From Antrihabitans auranticaus (GTDB lineage: Bacteria > Actinomycetota > Actinomycetes > Mycobacteriales > Mycobacteriaceae), in the NCBI RefSeq assembly GCF_016481275.1, contig NZ_JAEMNW010000004.1, positions 248,001 through 312,000 on the forward strand: 64,000 nucleotides of DNA, in the 5' to 3' direction. A program made the translations under genes and the position numbers. Below the pieces are notes generated by a model. The model made no database searches and was not told where the DNA came from. It saw only the letters and a program-made list of their open reading frames with translations. Shown piece by piece: positions 1 through 9,636 of the stretch (within the stretch, counting starts at the first letter, position 1; each line of letters starts with the position of its first letter).

Positions 1-36
1 ATCGGCGCTCGACTTGCCGACATGGGAGCCAAGTGA
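1..36 (+). CDS. 3' end of an upstream gene (possibly valS)
   Basis: The first 11 codons read in frame 1 (IGARLADMGAK) to a TGA whose bases overlap the GTG start of folC (GTGA overlap). Only the C-terminus is in the window. In M. tuberculosis the gene before folC is valS, so a valyl-tRNA synthetase tail is the natural guess, but the visible peptide is too short to confirm it. Confidence 0.4.
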   Translation: MGARLADMGAK

Positions 37-1448
37 CCTCGCCGCTGGAACCAGTTGCCGAACCGCCGTCGCCGGTCGACCTCGCTGAGCTCACCCTCGT
101 CGAGGCCGAACTCGACAAGCGTTGGCCCGAAACGAAGATCGAGCCGTCGACGACGCGCATCAGCGCACTGATGGACCTGCTGGGCTCGCCCCAGCACAGC
201 TACCCGGCCATTCACGTCGCAGGAACGAACGGGAAAACGTCGGTCACGCGGATGATCGACGCGCTTTTGCGTAGCCTGCACCGCCGTACCGGTCGCACGA
301 CGAGTCCGCACCTGCAACTGGCCACCGAGCGAATTGGAATCGACGGGCTGCCGATCTCTCCGCGGACCTACGTCGACACCTATCGCGAGGTGCTGCCCTA
401 CGTCGAGATGGTCGACGCATCGTCCGACGTGCCGATGAGCAAGTTCGAGGTGCTGACCGCCATGGCCTTCGCCGCGTTCGCCGAGGCGCCGGTCGATGTC
501 GCGATCGTCGAGGTCGGGCTGGGTGGCACCTGGGATGCGACCAACGTCATCGACGGGCAGGTTGCGGTGATCACGCCGATCGGCCTGGATCACACCGAGT
601 TCCTCGGCGACGACATCGCGACGATTGCCAAAGAAAAAGCCGGGATCATCAAAAAAGCTCCCGAGCAGCTGATTCCAGTCGACACGGTCGCCGTGATCGC
701 GCAGCAGGACCCCGCAGCGATGGACGTCCTCCTTCGGCGCGTCGTCGAGGTCGATGCGGCGGTTGCCCGCGAAGGCTCGGAGTTCGCTGTGCTGGGCCGC
801 CAGATCGCGATCGGTGGGCAGGTCTTGCAGTTGCAGGGCCTCGGTGGCGTCTACGACGACATCTTCCTGCCGTTGCACGGCGAGCATCAGGCGCACAATG
901 CGGTGCTCGCTCTGGCTGCTGTCGAGGCGTTCTTCGGTGCGGGAGCGGAGCGCAAGCTCGATATCGAGGCAATTCGCACAGGCTTCGCGTCGGTGACCTC
1001 GCCAGGCCGCCTCGAACGAGTTCGCAACGCGCCGACGATCTTTCTCGATGCCGCCCATAACCCTGCCGGTGCCAAGGCGCTCGCCAAAGCTCTCACCGAA
1101 GAGTTCGATTTCCGCAAGCTCGTCGGCGTCGTGGCCGTGATGCGGGACAAGGACGTCTCCGGAATTCTGGAAGCACTGGAACCGATCTTCGACGAGCTCG
1201 TCGTCACCACGAACGGATCGCCGCGCAGTCTCGAGGCCGAAGAACTCGCCGACCTCGCGGTGCAGCGCTTCGGAGACGAACGAGTCGTCGTCGCGTCGAG
1301 CCTTGCCGATGCGCTAGAGACGGCAATTGCGTTGGCCGAGGAGGTCGTCGAGCCGGGGGAGGCCGTGTCGGGTGCGGGAGTCGTCGTCACCGGGTCGGTG
1401 GTCACAGCCGGAGCCGCCCGCTCGCTGCTAGGAAAGGATCCAGCGTGA
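33..1448 (+). CDS. folC: Bifunctional folylpolyglutamate/dihydrofolate synthase
   Basis: Adds glutamate to dihydropteroate (giving dihydrofolate) and further glutamates to reduced folates, in the cytoplasm. The 471-aa product has the Mur-ligase-type ATP loop GTNGKTS at about residues 65-71, the TSPHLQ segment just after it, the EVGLGGTWDATN motif near residue 160, and the DAAHNPAG motif in the C-terminal domain near residue 345. Length is normal for actinobacterial FolC. The GTG start overlaps the stop of the preceding gene by 4 nt, and the folC stop overlaps the next start, so translation is probably coupled along this operon. Confidence 0.95.
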   Translation: MTSPLEPVAEPPSPVDLAELTLVEAELDKRWPETKIEPSTTRISALMDLLGSPQHSYPAIHVAGTNGKTSVTRMIDALLRSLHRRTGRTTSPHLQLATERIGIDGLPISPRTYVDTYREVLPYVEMVDASSDVPMSKFEVLTAMAFAAFAEAPVDVAIVEVGLGGTWDATNVIDGQVAVITPIGLDHTEFLGDDIATIAKEKAGIIKKAPEQLIPVDTVAVIAQQDPAAMDVLLRRVVEVDAAVAREGSEFAVLGRQIAIGGQVLQLQGLGGVYDDIFLPLHGEHQAHNAVLALAAVEAFFGAGAERKLDIEAIRTGFASVTSPGRLERVRNAPTIFLDAAHNPAGAKALAKALTEEFDFRKLVGVVAVMRDKDVSGILEALEPIFDELVVTTNGSPRSLEAEELADLAVQRFGDERVVVASSLADALETAIALAEEVVEPGEAVSGAGVVVTGSVVTAGAARSLLGKDPA

Positions 1449-1843
1449 CTGCGGAGGATGCCGAAGAATTCCACGCTCCCGCCAAGGATCCGTGGAAGGC
1501 GTTGCGCGGCGTGATGGCCGGCGTCCTGATCCTCGAGGTGATCGTCGTTCTGCTGGGTCTGCCGGTAGTAGCGAAGATCGGCGGCGGGCTCAGCTGGCTG
1601 TCGATCTCCTATATCTGCGGCCTCGCGCTGCTGATGATTGTCGCGAGCGGGTTGCAGCGCAGGCCGTGGGCACTCGCGCTCAACCTCGGTCTACAGGTCG
1701 CGTTCATCCTTGGATTCTTCGCGCATCCTGCGATCGGGTGGCTCGGCGTTCTGTTCGCGGGCGTCTGGGGCTACATCCTCTACCTACGCCGTGACGTGCA
1801 GTTACGCCTAAAAGAGGGGCTGCTGCCAGGACAGCGGGACTAG
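1445..1843 (+). CDS. DUF4233 family small membrane protein
   Basis: A 132-aa protein that starts at a GTG overlapping the folC stop (GTGA). It has an N-terminal soluble stretch of about 20 residues, then about four hydrophobic segments (around residues 25-45, 52-68, 72-90 and 95-112) and a short basic tail, so it is a polytopic inner-membrane protein. The folC-DUF4233-ndk order is conserved in Mycobacteriales (Rv2447c-Rv2446c-Rv2445c in M. tuberculosis). Function is unknown; a link to folate metabolism is only suggested by position. Confidence 0.85.
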   Translation: MTAEDAEEFHAPAKDPWKALRGVMAGVLILEVIVVLLGLPVVAKIGGGLSWLSISYICGLALLMIVASGLQRRPWALALNLGLQVAFILGFFAHPAIGWLGVLFAGVWGYILYLRRDVQLRLKEGLLPGQRD

Positions 1844-1848
1844 CCCTC

Positions 1849-1854
1849 TAGAGT
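1849..1854 (+). promoter_or_regulatory. -10 box for leaderless ndk transcript
   Basis: TAGAGT fits the actinobacterial TANNNT -10 consensus and ends 7 nt before the GTG of ndk, placing the transcription start at the start codon. There is no Shine-Dalgarno sequence in the 7-nt gap. No clear -35 element is visible. Confidence 0.5.
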
Positions 1855-1861
1855 TTCGCCC

Positions 1862-2281
1862 GTGACTGAGCGCACCCTCGTACTTATCAAGCCCGACGCC
1901 GTTTCTCGTGGATACGTCGGCGAAATCCTTGCCCGCATCGAGCGCAAGGGACTGTCCATCGCAGCGTTGGAGCTGAAGAATGTCTCCAACGAACTCGCGT
2001 CGAGCCACTACGCCGAGCACTCCGAGCGCCCCTTCTTCGGATCGCTGCTCGAATTCATCACCTCCGGGCCGGTTGTCGCCGCGGTCGTCGAAGGTCCCCG
2101 GGCAATCGCGGCCTTCCGGCAGCTCGCCGGCGGCACCGACCCTGTCGAGAAGGCCACGCCGGGCACCATTCGTGGCGACCTCGCGCTCGAAACGCAAGAG
2201 AACATGGTGCACGGATCCGACTCCGCCGAGTCCGCCGCACGTGAGATCGCTTTGTGGTTCCCGGAGCTCTCCGCAGGCTGA
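1862..2281 (+). CDS. ndk: Nucleoside diphosphate kinase
   Basis: Transfers the gamma-phosphate of ATP to other (d)NDPs through a phosphohistidine intermediate. The 139-aa protein is full length for the family. It opens with the typical [12 protein letters not shown] strand and carries the active-site histidine at residue 117 in NMVHGSDS. The GTG start lies 18 nt after the DUF4233 stop and directly behind a TANNNT box, so it can be transcribed on its own as a leaderless mRNA as well as by read-through. Confidence 0.97.
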   Translation: MTERTLVLIKPDAVSRGYVGEILARIERKGLSIAALELKNVSNELASSHYAEHSERPFFGSLLEFITSGPVVAAVVEGPRAIAAFRQLAGGTDPVEKATPGTIRGDLALETQENMVHGSDSAESAAREIALWFPELSAG

Positions 2282-2707
2282 CAGGCACGACACGACCGCG
2301 AAGTGCGCCGTTGGTGAAGACCCCGCGCGGCCGTATGGGATACTGGTCACGGTTGCTCCGCTGAAGTTTCGATCCCCGCTTTTGTCCGACCCAGCAATGT
2401 CACAGCGGCTGCAATCGGATGACACCGTGGTTCGATGCCTTCATCGCTGCTACGGACTCCAGGAGATACCTGAGTCCGCGTCGGCACGCTTGATGATCAG
2501 CGCGCGAACCGTGGAGCACAGCCATCCAGCCCGGCACCGCGTGCCCAGCTAGCCCATACGGTCCTAGAGCCCAACGGACGATCCGAGTACGCGGAGCGAG
2601 ACCATACAATCTCGCGCCCATTCAGGCGCGGGTACACATGTAACCCCTGCGTGGCCGCGTCACCGCCCAGTAGCTGGGCGGACGCGCCCGGGGGTCGAGG
2701 AGACCAC
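2282..2707 (+). promoter_or_regulatory. rne 5' region with -10 box and hairpin
   Basis: This 426-nt gap has no convincing gene; the short ORFs on both strands resemble no family I know. A -10-like TACAAT lies at 2605-2610. Immediately downstream is a hairpin CGCGCC-CATTCA-GGCGCG (2613-2630), followed by about 75 nt to the rne start. A structured 5' leader would fit RNase E autoregulation, which is known in enterobacteria; applying it here is inference. Confidence 0.4.
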
Positions 2708-5700
2708 GTGGCCGACAAAGAGCCGCCCGAGACACCAGAAGAGCTGGACCTGCCGGTTTCGACCGAGCAGAGCGAAGCTGTCCCGGGTGACCCGGCGTCC
2801 GACGAAAGCGCGCCGAACGACGGCACGCCTGATGCAACTCCAGCCGCCGAGGCGGTGTCTGCCCCGGAGGAGCCCCAACAGGGCCCGCCTGCAGACCCCG
2901 AGCCCGAGCCGGCTGTCGCAACACTGCCCGACCGAATTCGGGTGCACGCCCTCGCCAAGCTCCTGGGGGTGAAGAGCAAACAACTCCTCGGTGCGTTGGA
3001 GGAACTGGGCGTCACCGCCCGCAGCCCGCATTCGAGCGTGAGCAGGGAAGCGGCCGAATCGGTCCGCGACGCGATTGCCAAGGCCGCCGAGTCCGGGTCT
3101 GTCGAGCCCGAGCCCGCTGCGCCTGAGCACGCTGAGCCTGAGCACGCTGCGCCTGAGCCCGAACTCGCCACTGCCGTTGTCAGCGAAACCGTCGTTGTCG
3201 AGACGGCTGCCGAGGACACCGCCGCGGCGCCTGCGGACACCGAGACTCCTGCGCGGGAAGAACCGGCAGCGCCCGAAGTGGCAGATCCTTTCGGGGCGCA
3301 GCAGCAGCTGTTTGCGAGCCCGGGGCAGCAGGCAGTCGAAGACGCGAACCGTCCGGCCTTCGAGCCGAACGCTGTCGTACCGGCGCCGCTGTTTCTGCAG
3401 CCGGACGCCGGGGTCGTCGAAGAAACCCGTCGCCGCCGCCGGACCGAGTCCCAGAGCAAGGCAGCCGCCCCTGCAGAATCGGCACCGCAGGAGAAGCCTG
3501 CGCCGACCGAGGCTCCGGCCGAAGCCAAGACAACCGGAGACGAGAGCGCCGACAAGAGCGCCGACGAAACGGGCACCGACGAAACTTCGGGCGACTCCGC
3601 AACCCCGCGGCGGCGGCGGCGCGGTCGCCGTGGCCGTGGTCGGGGCCGGGGCGAGCAGCCCGGCGGCGAGTCGGAGAACGATTCCGACGACGACACCGAT
3701 GAGGATTCCGAGGACGAGACGTCCGCAGAGTCTTCCGACGAGTCCAACGACTCGGCCGACTCCGGCGATTCGAGCGATTCCGGTGACGCCGATGATTCCG
3801 ACGAGGACGACGAATCGGCGACCGGAGACGGGCCGAGTCGACGTAGGCGTCGGCGCAGGCGTCGGAAGGTAGGCAGCGAGGCCACCGGCGACGCTACCGC
3901 CACCTCCGAAGACGATCCGCCGAACACCGTTGTGCACGAGCGCGAACCGCGCAACAAGCCGCGGGTCAAGGACGAGGTCCAGGGCATCACCGGCTCGACC
4001 CGTCTCGAAGCGAAGCGGCAGCGGCGCCGCGACGGCCGCGATGCCGGTCGCCGTAGGCCGCCGATCCTCACGGAGTCGGAGTTCCTCGCGCGGCGCGAAG
4101 CCGTCGACCGCGTCATGGTCGTGCGCGAGAAGAACTTCCCCGATCAGGGTGCAACTACGCAGGTGGCCGTGCTCGAGGACAACGTCCTCGTCGAGCATTT
4201 CGTCACGAGCACCAGTTCCGGTTCGATGGTCGGCAATATCTACCTCGGCCGGGTCCAGAACGTGCTGCCCAGCATGGAGGCGGCGTTCGTCGACATCGGT
4301 CGCGGCCGCAACGGTGTGCTGTATGCAGGCGAGGTCAACTGGGAGGCCGCGGGCCTCGGCGGCAACTCGCGAAAGATCGAGCAGGCACTCAAGCCGGGCG
4401 ATCAGGTCCTCGTGCAGGTCAGCAAGGATCCGGTCGGACACAAGGGCGCCCGCCTGACCACGCAGATCAGCCTGGCAGGCCGATTCCTGGTGTACGTGCC
4501 GGGTGGCTCGTCGACGGGTATCAGCCGCAAACTGCCTGACACCGAACGCAAGCGGCTCAAGGAAATCTTGCGCGACATCGTTCCTGCGGACGCGGGCGTC
4601 ATCATCCGGACAGCGTCCGAGGGCGTCAGCGAAGAAGAACTCGCGCGTGACGTGGAGCGTTTGCAGAACCAGTGGCGCAAGGTCGACGAAGAAGCGACCG
4701 CCGCCGGTGGCAAGGGCAATCCGAAGACTCTGTACGAAGAGCCGGATCTGCTCGTCAAGGTGATTCGCGACCTCTTCAACGAGGACTTCTCCAAGATCGT
4801 GATCGAGGGCGAAAAGGCCTGGACCACGGTCGAGTCCTACATCAGAACTGTTGCGCCAGATCTACTTCCGCGTGTGCACCGCCACGAAGGCAACGGCGGT
4901 CCGGATGTGTTCGAGGCACACCGGATCGACGAGCAACTCGCCAAGGCACTCGAACGCAAGGTGTGGCTGCCGTCGGGTGGCACCCTGGTGATCGACCGCA
5001 CCGAAGCGATGACTGTTGTCGACGTCAACACCGGAAAGTTCACCGGTGCCGGCGGCAATCTCGAAGAAACCGTCACGCGAAACAACCTCGAGGCCGCCGA
5101 AGAGATCGTCCGGCAGATGCGGTTGCGCGATATCGGCGGCATGATCGTCGTCGACTTCATCGACATGGTTCTCGAGTCCAACCGCGATCTCGTCCTGCGC
5201 AGGTTGACCGAAGCACTCGGCCGCGACCGCACCAGGCACCAGGTGTCGGAAGTGACGTCGCTCGGCCTGGTCCAGATGACTCGTAAGAAGCTCGGGACGG
5301 GACTTGTCGAGGCGTTCTCGACCCCGTGCGAGCACTGCCACGGCCGGGGAATCCTCGTTCACGCGTACCCCGTCGAGGTTTCCTCTGGCGACGACAGCGG
5401 TTCGCGACAGGCGGCACGCAGCGAATCGCCCGCGCGCAAGCGTCGCGGACGTGAGCGACCGGCACCCGAGCCGGCCGAGGCCGTGTCCAACGGGCATCCG
5501 GCCTCCGAGGTCGACGCATCGGTCCGCCGGGCGCACCCGGTCGCGCTGGCGATGGCTGCGCACCACCACGATCACCCGGCCGCCGAGCACGCTTCCGAGA
5601 GCGAGCAGGTTGTGGCCGACCAACCCGCCGAGGTTGCCGCGGACCTGGATGCTGCTGCTACCGAGGTGACCTCCGACGTGCTGGCCCCCGAGGTCGACGT

Positions 5701-6076
5701 CGAGGTCACTCCCACAGTGCCCGAAACCGCAAAGCCGGACGAGTCGACGGCAGCCGCAGAACCGGTCGCCGAAGACAAGCCCGCAGAGAAGGCTGCCGAA
5801 GAGCCGGTATCGGCGCCTGCTGCGCCGGAGTCGGCAGAGCCTGAGCGACGCGGTTGGTTGCGTCGCAAGGTCTCCAGGGCCGCAGCCGCCCCCGAGGGCG
5901 CGGCGAATGCGGGAAAAGTGTTTGTGATTCCGGCGACACCGCCAGCGGAGGCACCGGAATCGAAGGAAACGGCAACACAGGCGAACGAACCGGAACAGCC
6001 AGTTCCAGTGCGTCAACCCCGCCCCCGACGCGCCGCTGGACGGCCGGCTGGGCCGCCCGTGGACGTCGACGCCTGA
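2708..6076 (+). CDS. rne: Ribonuclease E/G with IF2_N-like N-terminal domain
   Basis: Endoribonuclease for mRNA decay and rRNA processing. The 1122-aa protein has a long, low-complexity N-terminal region. Within it residues about 74-120 (RVHALAKLLGVKSKQLLGAL and onward) look like an IF2_N helical domain. Arg-rich blocks lie near 300-315 and 377-389 around an acidic Ser/Asp stretch. The catalytic core follows: an S1-like segment (about 500-580), metal-binding VVDVNTGKFTG and IVVDFIDM, and the CEHCHG zinc-link. A disordered Ala/Glu/Pro-rich tail ends the protein. The GTG at 2708 is preceded by GGTCGAGGAGA; the upstream ATG at 2651 lacks an RBS and would add 19 unconserved residues. Arg-rich and acidic tracts on both sides of the core are usual in actinobacterial RNase E and may serve as RNA or protein docking sites. 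Confidence 0.95.
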   Translation: MADKEPPETPEELDLPVSTEQSEAVPGDPASDESAPNDGTPDATPAAEAVSAPEEPQQGPPADPEPEPAVATLPDRIRVHALAKLLGVKSKQLLGALEELGVTARSPHSSVSREAAESVRDAIAKAAESGSVEPEPAAPEHAEPEHAAPEPELATAVVSETVVVETAAEDTAAAPADTETPAREEPAAPEVADPFGAQQQLFASPGQQAVEDANRPAFEPNAVVPAPLFLQPDAGVVEETRRRRRTESQSKAAAPAESAPQEKPAPTEAPAEAKTTGDESADKSADETGTDETSGDSATPRRRRRGRRGRGRGRGEQPGGESENDSDDDTDEDSEDETSAESSDESNDSADSGDSSDSGDADDSDEDDESATGDGPSRRRRRRRRRKVGSEATGDATATSEDDPPNTVVHEREPRNKPRVKDEVQGITGSTRLEAKRQRRRDGRDAGRRRPPILTESEFLARREAVDRVMVVREKNFPDQGATTQVAVLEDNVLVEHFVTSTSSGSMVGNIYLGRVQNVLPSMEAAFVDIGRGRNGVLYAGEVNWEAAGLGGNSRKIEQALKPGDQVLVQVSKDPVGHKGARLTTQISLAGRFLVYVPGGSSTGISRKLPDTERKRLKEILRDIVPADAGVIIRTASEGVSEEELARDVERLQNQWRKVDEEATAAGGKGNPKTLYEEPDLLVKVIRDLFNEDFSKIVIEGEKAWTTVESYIRTVAPDLLPRVHRHEGNGGPDVFEAHRIDEQLAKALERKVWLPSGGTLVIDRTEAMTVVDVNTGKFTGAGGNLEETVTRNNLEAAEEIVRQMRLRDIGGMIVVDFIDMVLESNRDLVLRRLTEALGRDRTRHQVSEVTSLGLVQMTRKKLGTGLVEAFSTPCEHCHGRGILVHAYPVEVSSGDDSGSRQAARSESPARKRRGRERPAPEPAEAVSNGHPASEVDASVRRAHPVALAMAAHHHDHPAAEHASESEQVVADQPAEVAADLDAAATEVTSDVLAPEVDVEVTPTVPETAKPDESTAAAEPVAEDKPAEKAAEEPVSAPAAPESAEPERRGWLRRKVSRAAAAPEGAANAGKVFVIPATPPAEAPESKETATQANEPEQPVPVRQPRPRRAAGRPAGPPVDVDA

Positions 6077-6105
6077 AGTGGAGATGACTAGGTGATTCGG
6101 CCGGT

Positions 6106-6135
6106 TTGACCCTCGCGGTCGCGGTCCCGTAACCT
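6106..6135 (+). promoter_or_regulatory. Sigma-A-like promoter of rplU-rpmA
   Basis: TTGACC (6106-6111) and TAACCT (6130-6135) are separated by 18 nt, a good housekeeping promoter. Transcription would start near 6142, giving a leader of about 180 nt before rplU. Confidence 0.6.
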
Positions 6136-6249
6136 TGATCAGTCGCTGCCCGGCGATATCGGTTCGCCGCGTCTACGGGATCGTGCAGACGTGTTGTGTT
6201 CCCATCCGGGAGCCGCGCGTGCGCGAGGCAGCAACCACACAAGACCAGT

Positions 6250-6270
6250 CGCACGGTCTCAGGCCGTGCG
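6250..6270 (+). promoter_or_regulatory. Hairpin in the rplU leader
   Basis: CGCACGG (6250-6256) and CCGTGCG (6264-6270) form a perfect 7-bp stem with a 7-nt loop about 50 nt upstream of rplU. It could be a target for autoregulation by a ribosomal protein, as leaders of L21 operons in other bacteria are; it does not match a leader class that I recognise. Confidence 0.35.
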
Positions 6271-6322
6271 AACAGCAGCACGACCAGCAGTGACTTTTTG
6301 GGAAGAGAGAGGTAGCCCTCCG

Positions 6323-6634
6323 ATGGCAACGTACGCGATCGTCAAGACCGGCGGAAAGCAGTACAAGGTCGCAGTAGGCGATCTTGTCAAGGTCGAGAAG
6401 ATCGAGGGTGAGCCCGGCACGGCTGTCTCACTTTCTCCGGTCCTCGTCGTCGATGGCGCCGATCTGACCACCGATGCAGACAAGCTCGCCAAGATTTCGG
6501 TCACCGGCGAGGTCGTCGAGCAGACCAAGGGTCCGAAGATCCGCATCCACAAGTTCAAGAACAAGACCGGCTACCACAAGCGCCAGGGACACCGTCAGAA
6601 GCTGACCGTCCTAAAGGTCACGGGAATCAATTAA
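6323..6634 (+). CDS. rplU: 50S ribosomal protein L21
   Basis: Large-subunit protein that binds 23S rRNA and contacts L20. The 103-aa product begins [20 protein letters not shown], the canonical L21 N-terminus, and has the basic [17 protein letters not shown]-terminal segment. The ATG at 6323 was chosen because of homology and the purine-rich AGAGAGGTAG upstream; an in-frame extension to 6191 has no conserved sequence. rpmA follows 25 nt downstream in the usual L21-L27 pair. Confidence 0.97.
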   Translation: MATYAIVKTGGKQYKVAVGDLVKVEKIEGEPGTAVSLSPVLVVDGADLTTDADKLAKISVTGEVVEQTKGPKIRIHKFKNKTGYHKRQGHRQKLTVLKVTGIN

Positions 6635-6659
6635 TCCTTAACACCCAGGAGGGTTCGGC

Positions 6660-6923
6660 ATGGCACATAAGAAGGGTGCATCCAGCTCGCGCAACGGTCG
6701 CGACTCGAACGCACAACGACTCGGTGTGAAGCGCTTCGGCGGACAGGCTGTCAGCGCGGGCGAGATTCTCGTCCGGCAGCGTGGCACGCACTTCCACCCG
6801 GGCGAGAACGTTGGCCGTGGCGGCGATGACACGCTCTTCGCGCTCGCGGCCGGTGCGGTCGAGTTCGGCACCAAGCGTGGACGCAAGATGGTCAACATCG
6901 TTCCGGCAGCGGCTCAGGCCTAG
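6660..6923 (+). CDS. rpmA: 50S ribosomal protein L27
   Basis: Large-subunit protein whose N-terminal arm reaches the peptidyl transferase centre. The 87-aa protein begins [20 protein letters not shown], the standard form that needs no N-terminal processing, and contains [20 protein letters not shown]. The strong RBS AGGAGGG lies just upstream (6647-6653). It is followed by a clear terminator, so rplU-rpmA form a two-gene unit separate from obgE. Confidence 0.97.
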   Translation: MAHKKGASSSRNGRDSNAQRLGVKRFGGQAVSAGEILVRQRGTHFHPGENVGRGGDDTLFALAAGAVEFGTKRGRKMVNIVPAAAQA

Positions 6924-6945
6924 GCTGCCGCTTCCAAGCTCCCGG

Positions 6946-6993
6946 ACGGGGCGAGCCAGGGTCGAGTACCCAGGCTCGCCCCGTTTGGTTTTT
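6946..6993 (+). terminator. Rho-independent terminator after rpmA
   Basis: ACGGGGCGAGCC (6946-6957) pairs perfectly with GGCTCGCCCCGT (6973-6984), giving a 12-bp stem, followed by TTGGTTTTT. It ends the rplU-rpmA transcript. Confidence 0.85.
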
Positions 6994-7051
6994 CCACGAC
7001 ACTCAGCGATTCGCAGACCACCCGCAACAAGAACCTAGGAGGATCGGATAT

Positions 7052-8512
7052 ATGTCCCGATTCATCGATCGCGTGGTGCTGCACGTCAGCGCCGGCAAGG
7101 GTGGGAACGGCTGCGCGTCGGTTCACCGTGAGAAGTTCAAGCCGCTCGGCGGACCGGACGGCGGGAACGGCGGTCGCGGCGGTGACGTGATCCTCGAGGT
7201 CGACCAGAACGTCCATACACTGCTGGACTTCCACTTTCATCCGCACGCAAAGGCCACCAACGGCAGCCAGGGGATGGGCAGCAACCGCGACGGTTCGAAC
7301 GGCGACGACCTCGTTCTGAAAGTCCCGGACGGCACGATGGTGCTCGACAAGGACGGCACGATCCTCGCGGACCTCGTGGGTATCGGCACAACTTTCGCTG
7401 CGGCATCGGGTGGCCGCGGCGGCCTCGGGAACGCCGCGCTGTCGTCGAAGGCACGCAAAGCACCAGGCTTCGCGCTGCTCGGCGAAGACGGTATCGAGCG
7501 CGAACTGGTACTCGAACTGAAGTCCGTCGCAGACGTCGGCCTCGTCGGGTTCCCGTCGGCGGGCAAGTCGTCGCTCGTCTCGGTCCTGTCGGCGGCGAAG
7601 CCGAAGATTGCGGACTACCCGTTCACAACGCTCGTGCCGAACCTGGGCGTTGTTTCGAGCGGTGACACGACCTTCACGGTCGCGGACGTTCCGGGACTGA
7701 TTCCCGGCGCGAGCCAGGGGCGTGGCCTCGGCCTCGACTTCCTGCGCCACCTCGAGCGGTGTGCGGTTCTCGCACACGTCGTCGACTGCGCGACACTGGA
7801 TCCCGGCCGCGATCCGATCAGCGACATCGACGCGCTGGAAGCTGAGCTCGCGGCATACAAGCCTGCGCTGTCCGCGGACTCCGAGCTGGGAGATCTGGCG
7901 GACCGGCCGCGTGTCGTCATTCTGAACAAAGCCGACGTGCCCGAGGCTGCGGAGCTCGCCGAGTTCGTGACCCCCGACCTGACCGAGCGCGGGTGGCCGG
8001 TGTTCACGATTTCTGCAGTGACGAGGGAAGGGTTGCGCCCGTTGACCTTCGCGCTGGCACAGATGGTTCAGGATTACCGGATCGCCCACCCGAAGGCTGC
8101 GCCCAAGCGTCCGATCATCCGCCCGGTCGCGACGAACGAGAGCGGTTTCAAGGTCGTTCCAGACCCCGATATCGCCGGTGGTTTCATCGTCCACGGCACC
8201 CGCCCGGAACGCTGGATCAACCAGACGCAGTTCGACAACGACGAGGCAGTGGGCTACCTCGCCGACCGGCTCGCTCGCCTCGGTGTCGAGGACGCGTTGG
8301 TCAAGCTCGGCGCGAAGCCCGGTGCTGCAGTGACGATCGGAAACGTGACCTTCGATTGGGAACCGCAGACTCCTGCCGGTGTCGACCTGGTCCCGACCGG
8401 TCGTGGTACCGACCCGCGCGTAGATCCGATCGATCGCATCGGTGCCGCGGAGCGCAAGCACGCCAGTCGCGTTCGCCGTGGTCTCGAGAGCGGCGACCCG
8501 GAGGATCGATGA
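7052..8512 (+). CDS. obgE: GTPase ObgE/CgtA
   Basis: Ribosome-associated GTPase for 50S assembly and growth control. The 486-aa protein has the glycine-rich Obg domain (residues about 1-158, with [10 protein letters not shown]), the G domain with P-loop GFPSAGKSS near residue 166, switch region [13 protein letters not shown] near residue 290, and a C-terminal OCT domain (about 350-430). The ATG is preceded by the strong RBS AGGAGG. Its stop overlaps the proB start (ATGA), so the two are translationally coupled. Confidence 0.97.
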   Translation: MSRFIDRVVLHVSAGKGGNGCASVHREKFKPLGGPDGGNGGRGGDVILEVDQNVHTLLDFHFHPHAKATNGSQGMGSNRDGSNGDDLVLKVPDGTMVLDKDGTILADLVGIGTTFAAASGGRGGLGNAALSSKARKAPGFALLGEDGIERELVLELKSVADVGLVGFPSAGKSSLVSVLSAAKPKIADYPFTTLVPNLGVVSSGDTTFTVADVPGLIPGASQGRGLGLDFLRHLERCAVLAHVVDCATLDPGRDPISDIDALEAELAAYKPALSADSELGDLADRPRVVILNKADVPEAAELAEFVTPDLTERGWPVFTISAVTREGLRPLTFALAQMVQDYRIAHPKAAPKRPIIRPVATNESGFKVVPDPDIAGGFIVHGTRPERWINQTQFDNDEAVGYLADRLARLGVEDALVKLGAKPGAAVTIGNVTFDWEPQTPAGVDLVPTGRGTDPRVDPIDRIGAAERKHASRVRRGLESGDPEDR

Positions 8513-9627
8513 CCGCGTCCTATGATGCGATAAGTCCTGCGCGACAAGCAATCTCGTCGGCTCGTCGCGTGGTCGTCAAGATCGGTTCGTCGGCTTTGAC
8601 CAGCTTGGAACGCGGCATTCACTCGGCGTCGCTCGATTCGCTCGCCGATGCGGTCGAGGCACGCATGCGTGCCGGATCCGACGTCGTCGTCGTGTCGTCG
8701 GGCGCGATCGGCGCGGGTCTTGCACCGCTTGGATTGACAAGGCGGCCAAAGGATTTGGCGACCAAGCAGGCGGCCGCGAGTGTCGGTCAGCTGGCGCTGG
8801 CGCATGCGTGGGGCACCTCCTTCGCACGGTACGGCCGGACGGTCGGACAGGTGTTGCTGTCGGCGGACGACTTCGCGCGCCGTGAGCATCACCGCAATGC
8901 GCAGCGCACGCTGGAGCGGCTGCGATCGCTCGGTGCGGTCGCCGTTGTGAACGAAAACGACACTGTCGCAACGGAAGAGATTCGCTTCGGTGACAACGAT
9001 CGGCTGGCCGCGCTGGTCGCGCACCTCGTCGGCGCCGACGCCCTGCTGTTGTTGTCGGATGTCGACGGCCTCTACGACGGCGATCCGCGCAAGGGCGATG
9101 CGAACCTGATCCCCGAGGTGCGCAGCCGCGCCGATCTCGAAGGAGTCATCGCGGGCACAGGTGGTGTGCTGGGGACGGGCGGTATGGCATCGAAGTTGTC
9201 GGCTGCTCGACTCGCCGCCGACGCCGGTGTTCCTGTTTTGCTCGCAGCCGCGTCGGCGGCCGACGAAGCACTCGGGTCCGGACGCGTCGGAACAGCGTTC
9301 GCTGCCCGACCGGTCCGGCTGTCGGCGCGAAAGTTCTGGGTTCGCCACGCCGCTGACGCGCGGGGATCACTGCGGCTGGACGCCGGTGCGGTCCGCGCGG
9401 TGGCGCGGCGCAGTTCCCTTCTGGCGGCGGGCATCACGAGCATTCACGGCCGGTTCTACGGCGGCGATGTGGTGTCGTTGGTCGGACCGGACGACGATGT
9501 CGTGGCGCGTGGAGTCGTTGAGTACGACAGCACAGAACTCACCGGGATGCTGGGTCGTTCGACGCACGAGTTGCCCGATGATCTGCGCCGGCCCGTGGTG
9601 CACGCGGACGATTTAGTAGTGGTGTAG
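8509..9627 (+). CDS. proB: Glutamate 5-kinase
   Basis: First step of proline synthesis: phosphorylates glutamate to gamma-glutamyl phosphate. The 372-aa protein has the amino-acid-kinase fold ([11 protein letters not shown] near residue 22, SSGAIGAG near 63, [17 protein letters not shown] near 155, GTGGMASK near 223) and a C-terminal PUA domain (about 280-365), the normal two-domain form. The ATG overlaps the obgE stop by 4 nt, with GGAGG just upstream inside obgE. The partner gene proA lies about 14 kb away on the same strand, as in M. tuberculosis. Confidence 0.97.
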   Translation: MTASYDAISPARQAISSARRVVVKIGSSALTSLERGIHSASLDSLADAVEARMRAGSDVVVVSSGAIGAGLAPLGLTRRPKDLATKQAAASVGQLALAHAWGTSFARYGRTVGQVLLSADDFARREHHRNAQRTLERLRSLGAVAVVNENDTVATEEIRFGDNDRLAALVAHLVGADALLLLSDVDGLYDGDPRKGDANLIPEVRSRADLEGVIAGTGGVLGTGGMASKLSAARLAADAGVPVLLAAASAADEALGSGRVGTAFAARPVRLSARKFWVRHAADARGSLRLDAGAVRAVARRSSLLAAGITSIHGRFYGGDVVSLVGPDDDVVARGVVEYDSTELTGMLGRSTHELPDDLRRPVVHADDLVVV

Positions 9628-9636
9628 TCGGAGCGC

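Noticed and set aside
2497-4441. Two long minus-strand ORFs (539 and 593 codons) opposite rne
   Set aside because: They are Ser/Arg-rich shadows of the rne N-terminal low-complexity region, show no domain, and have no RBS or conserved motif.
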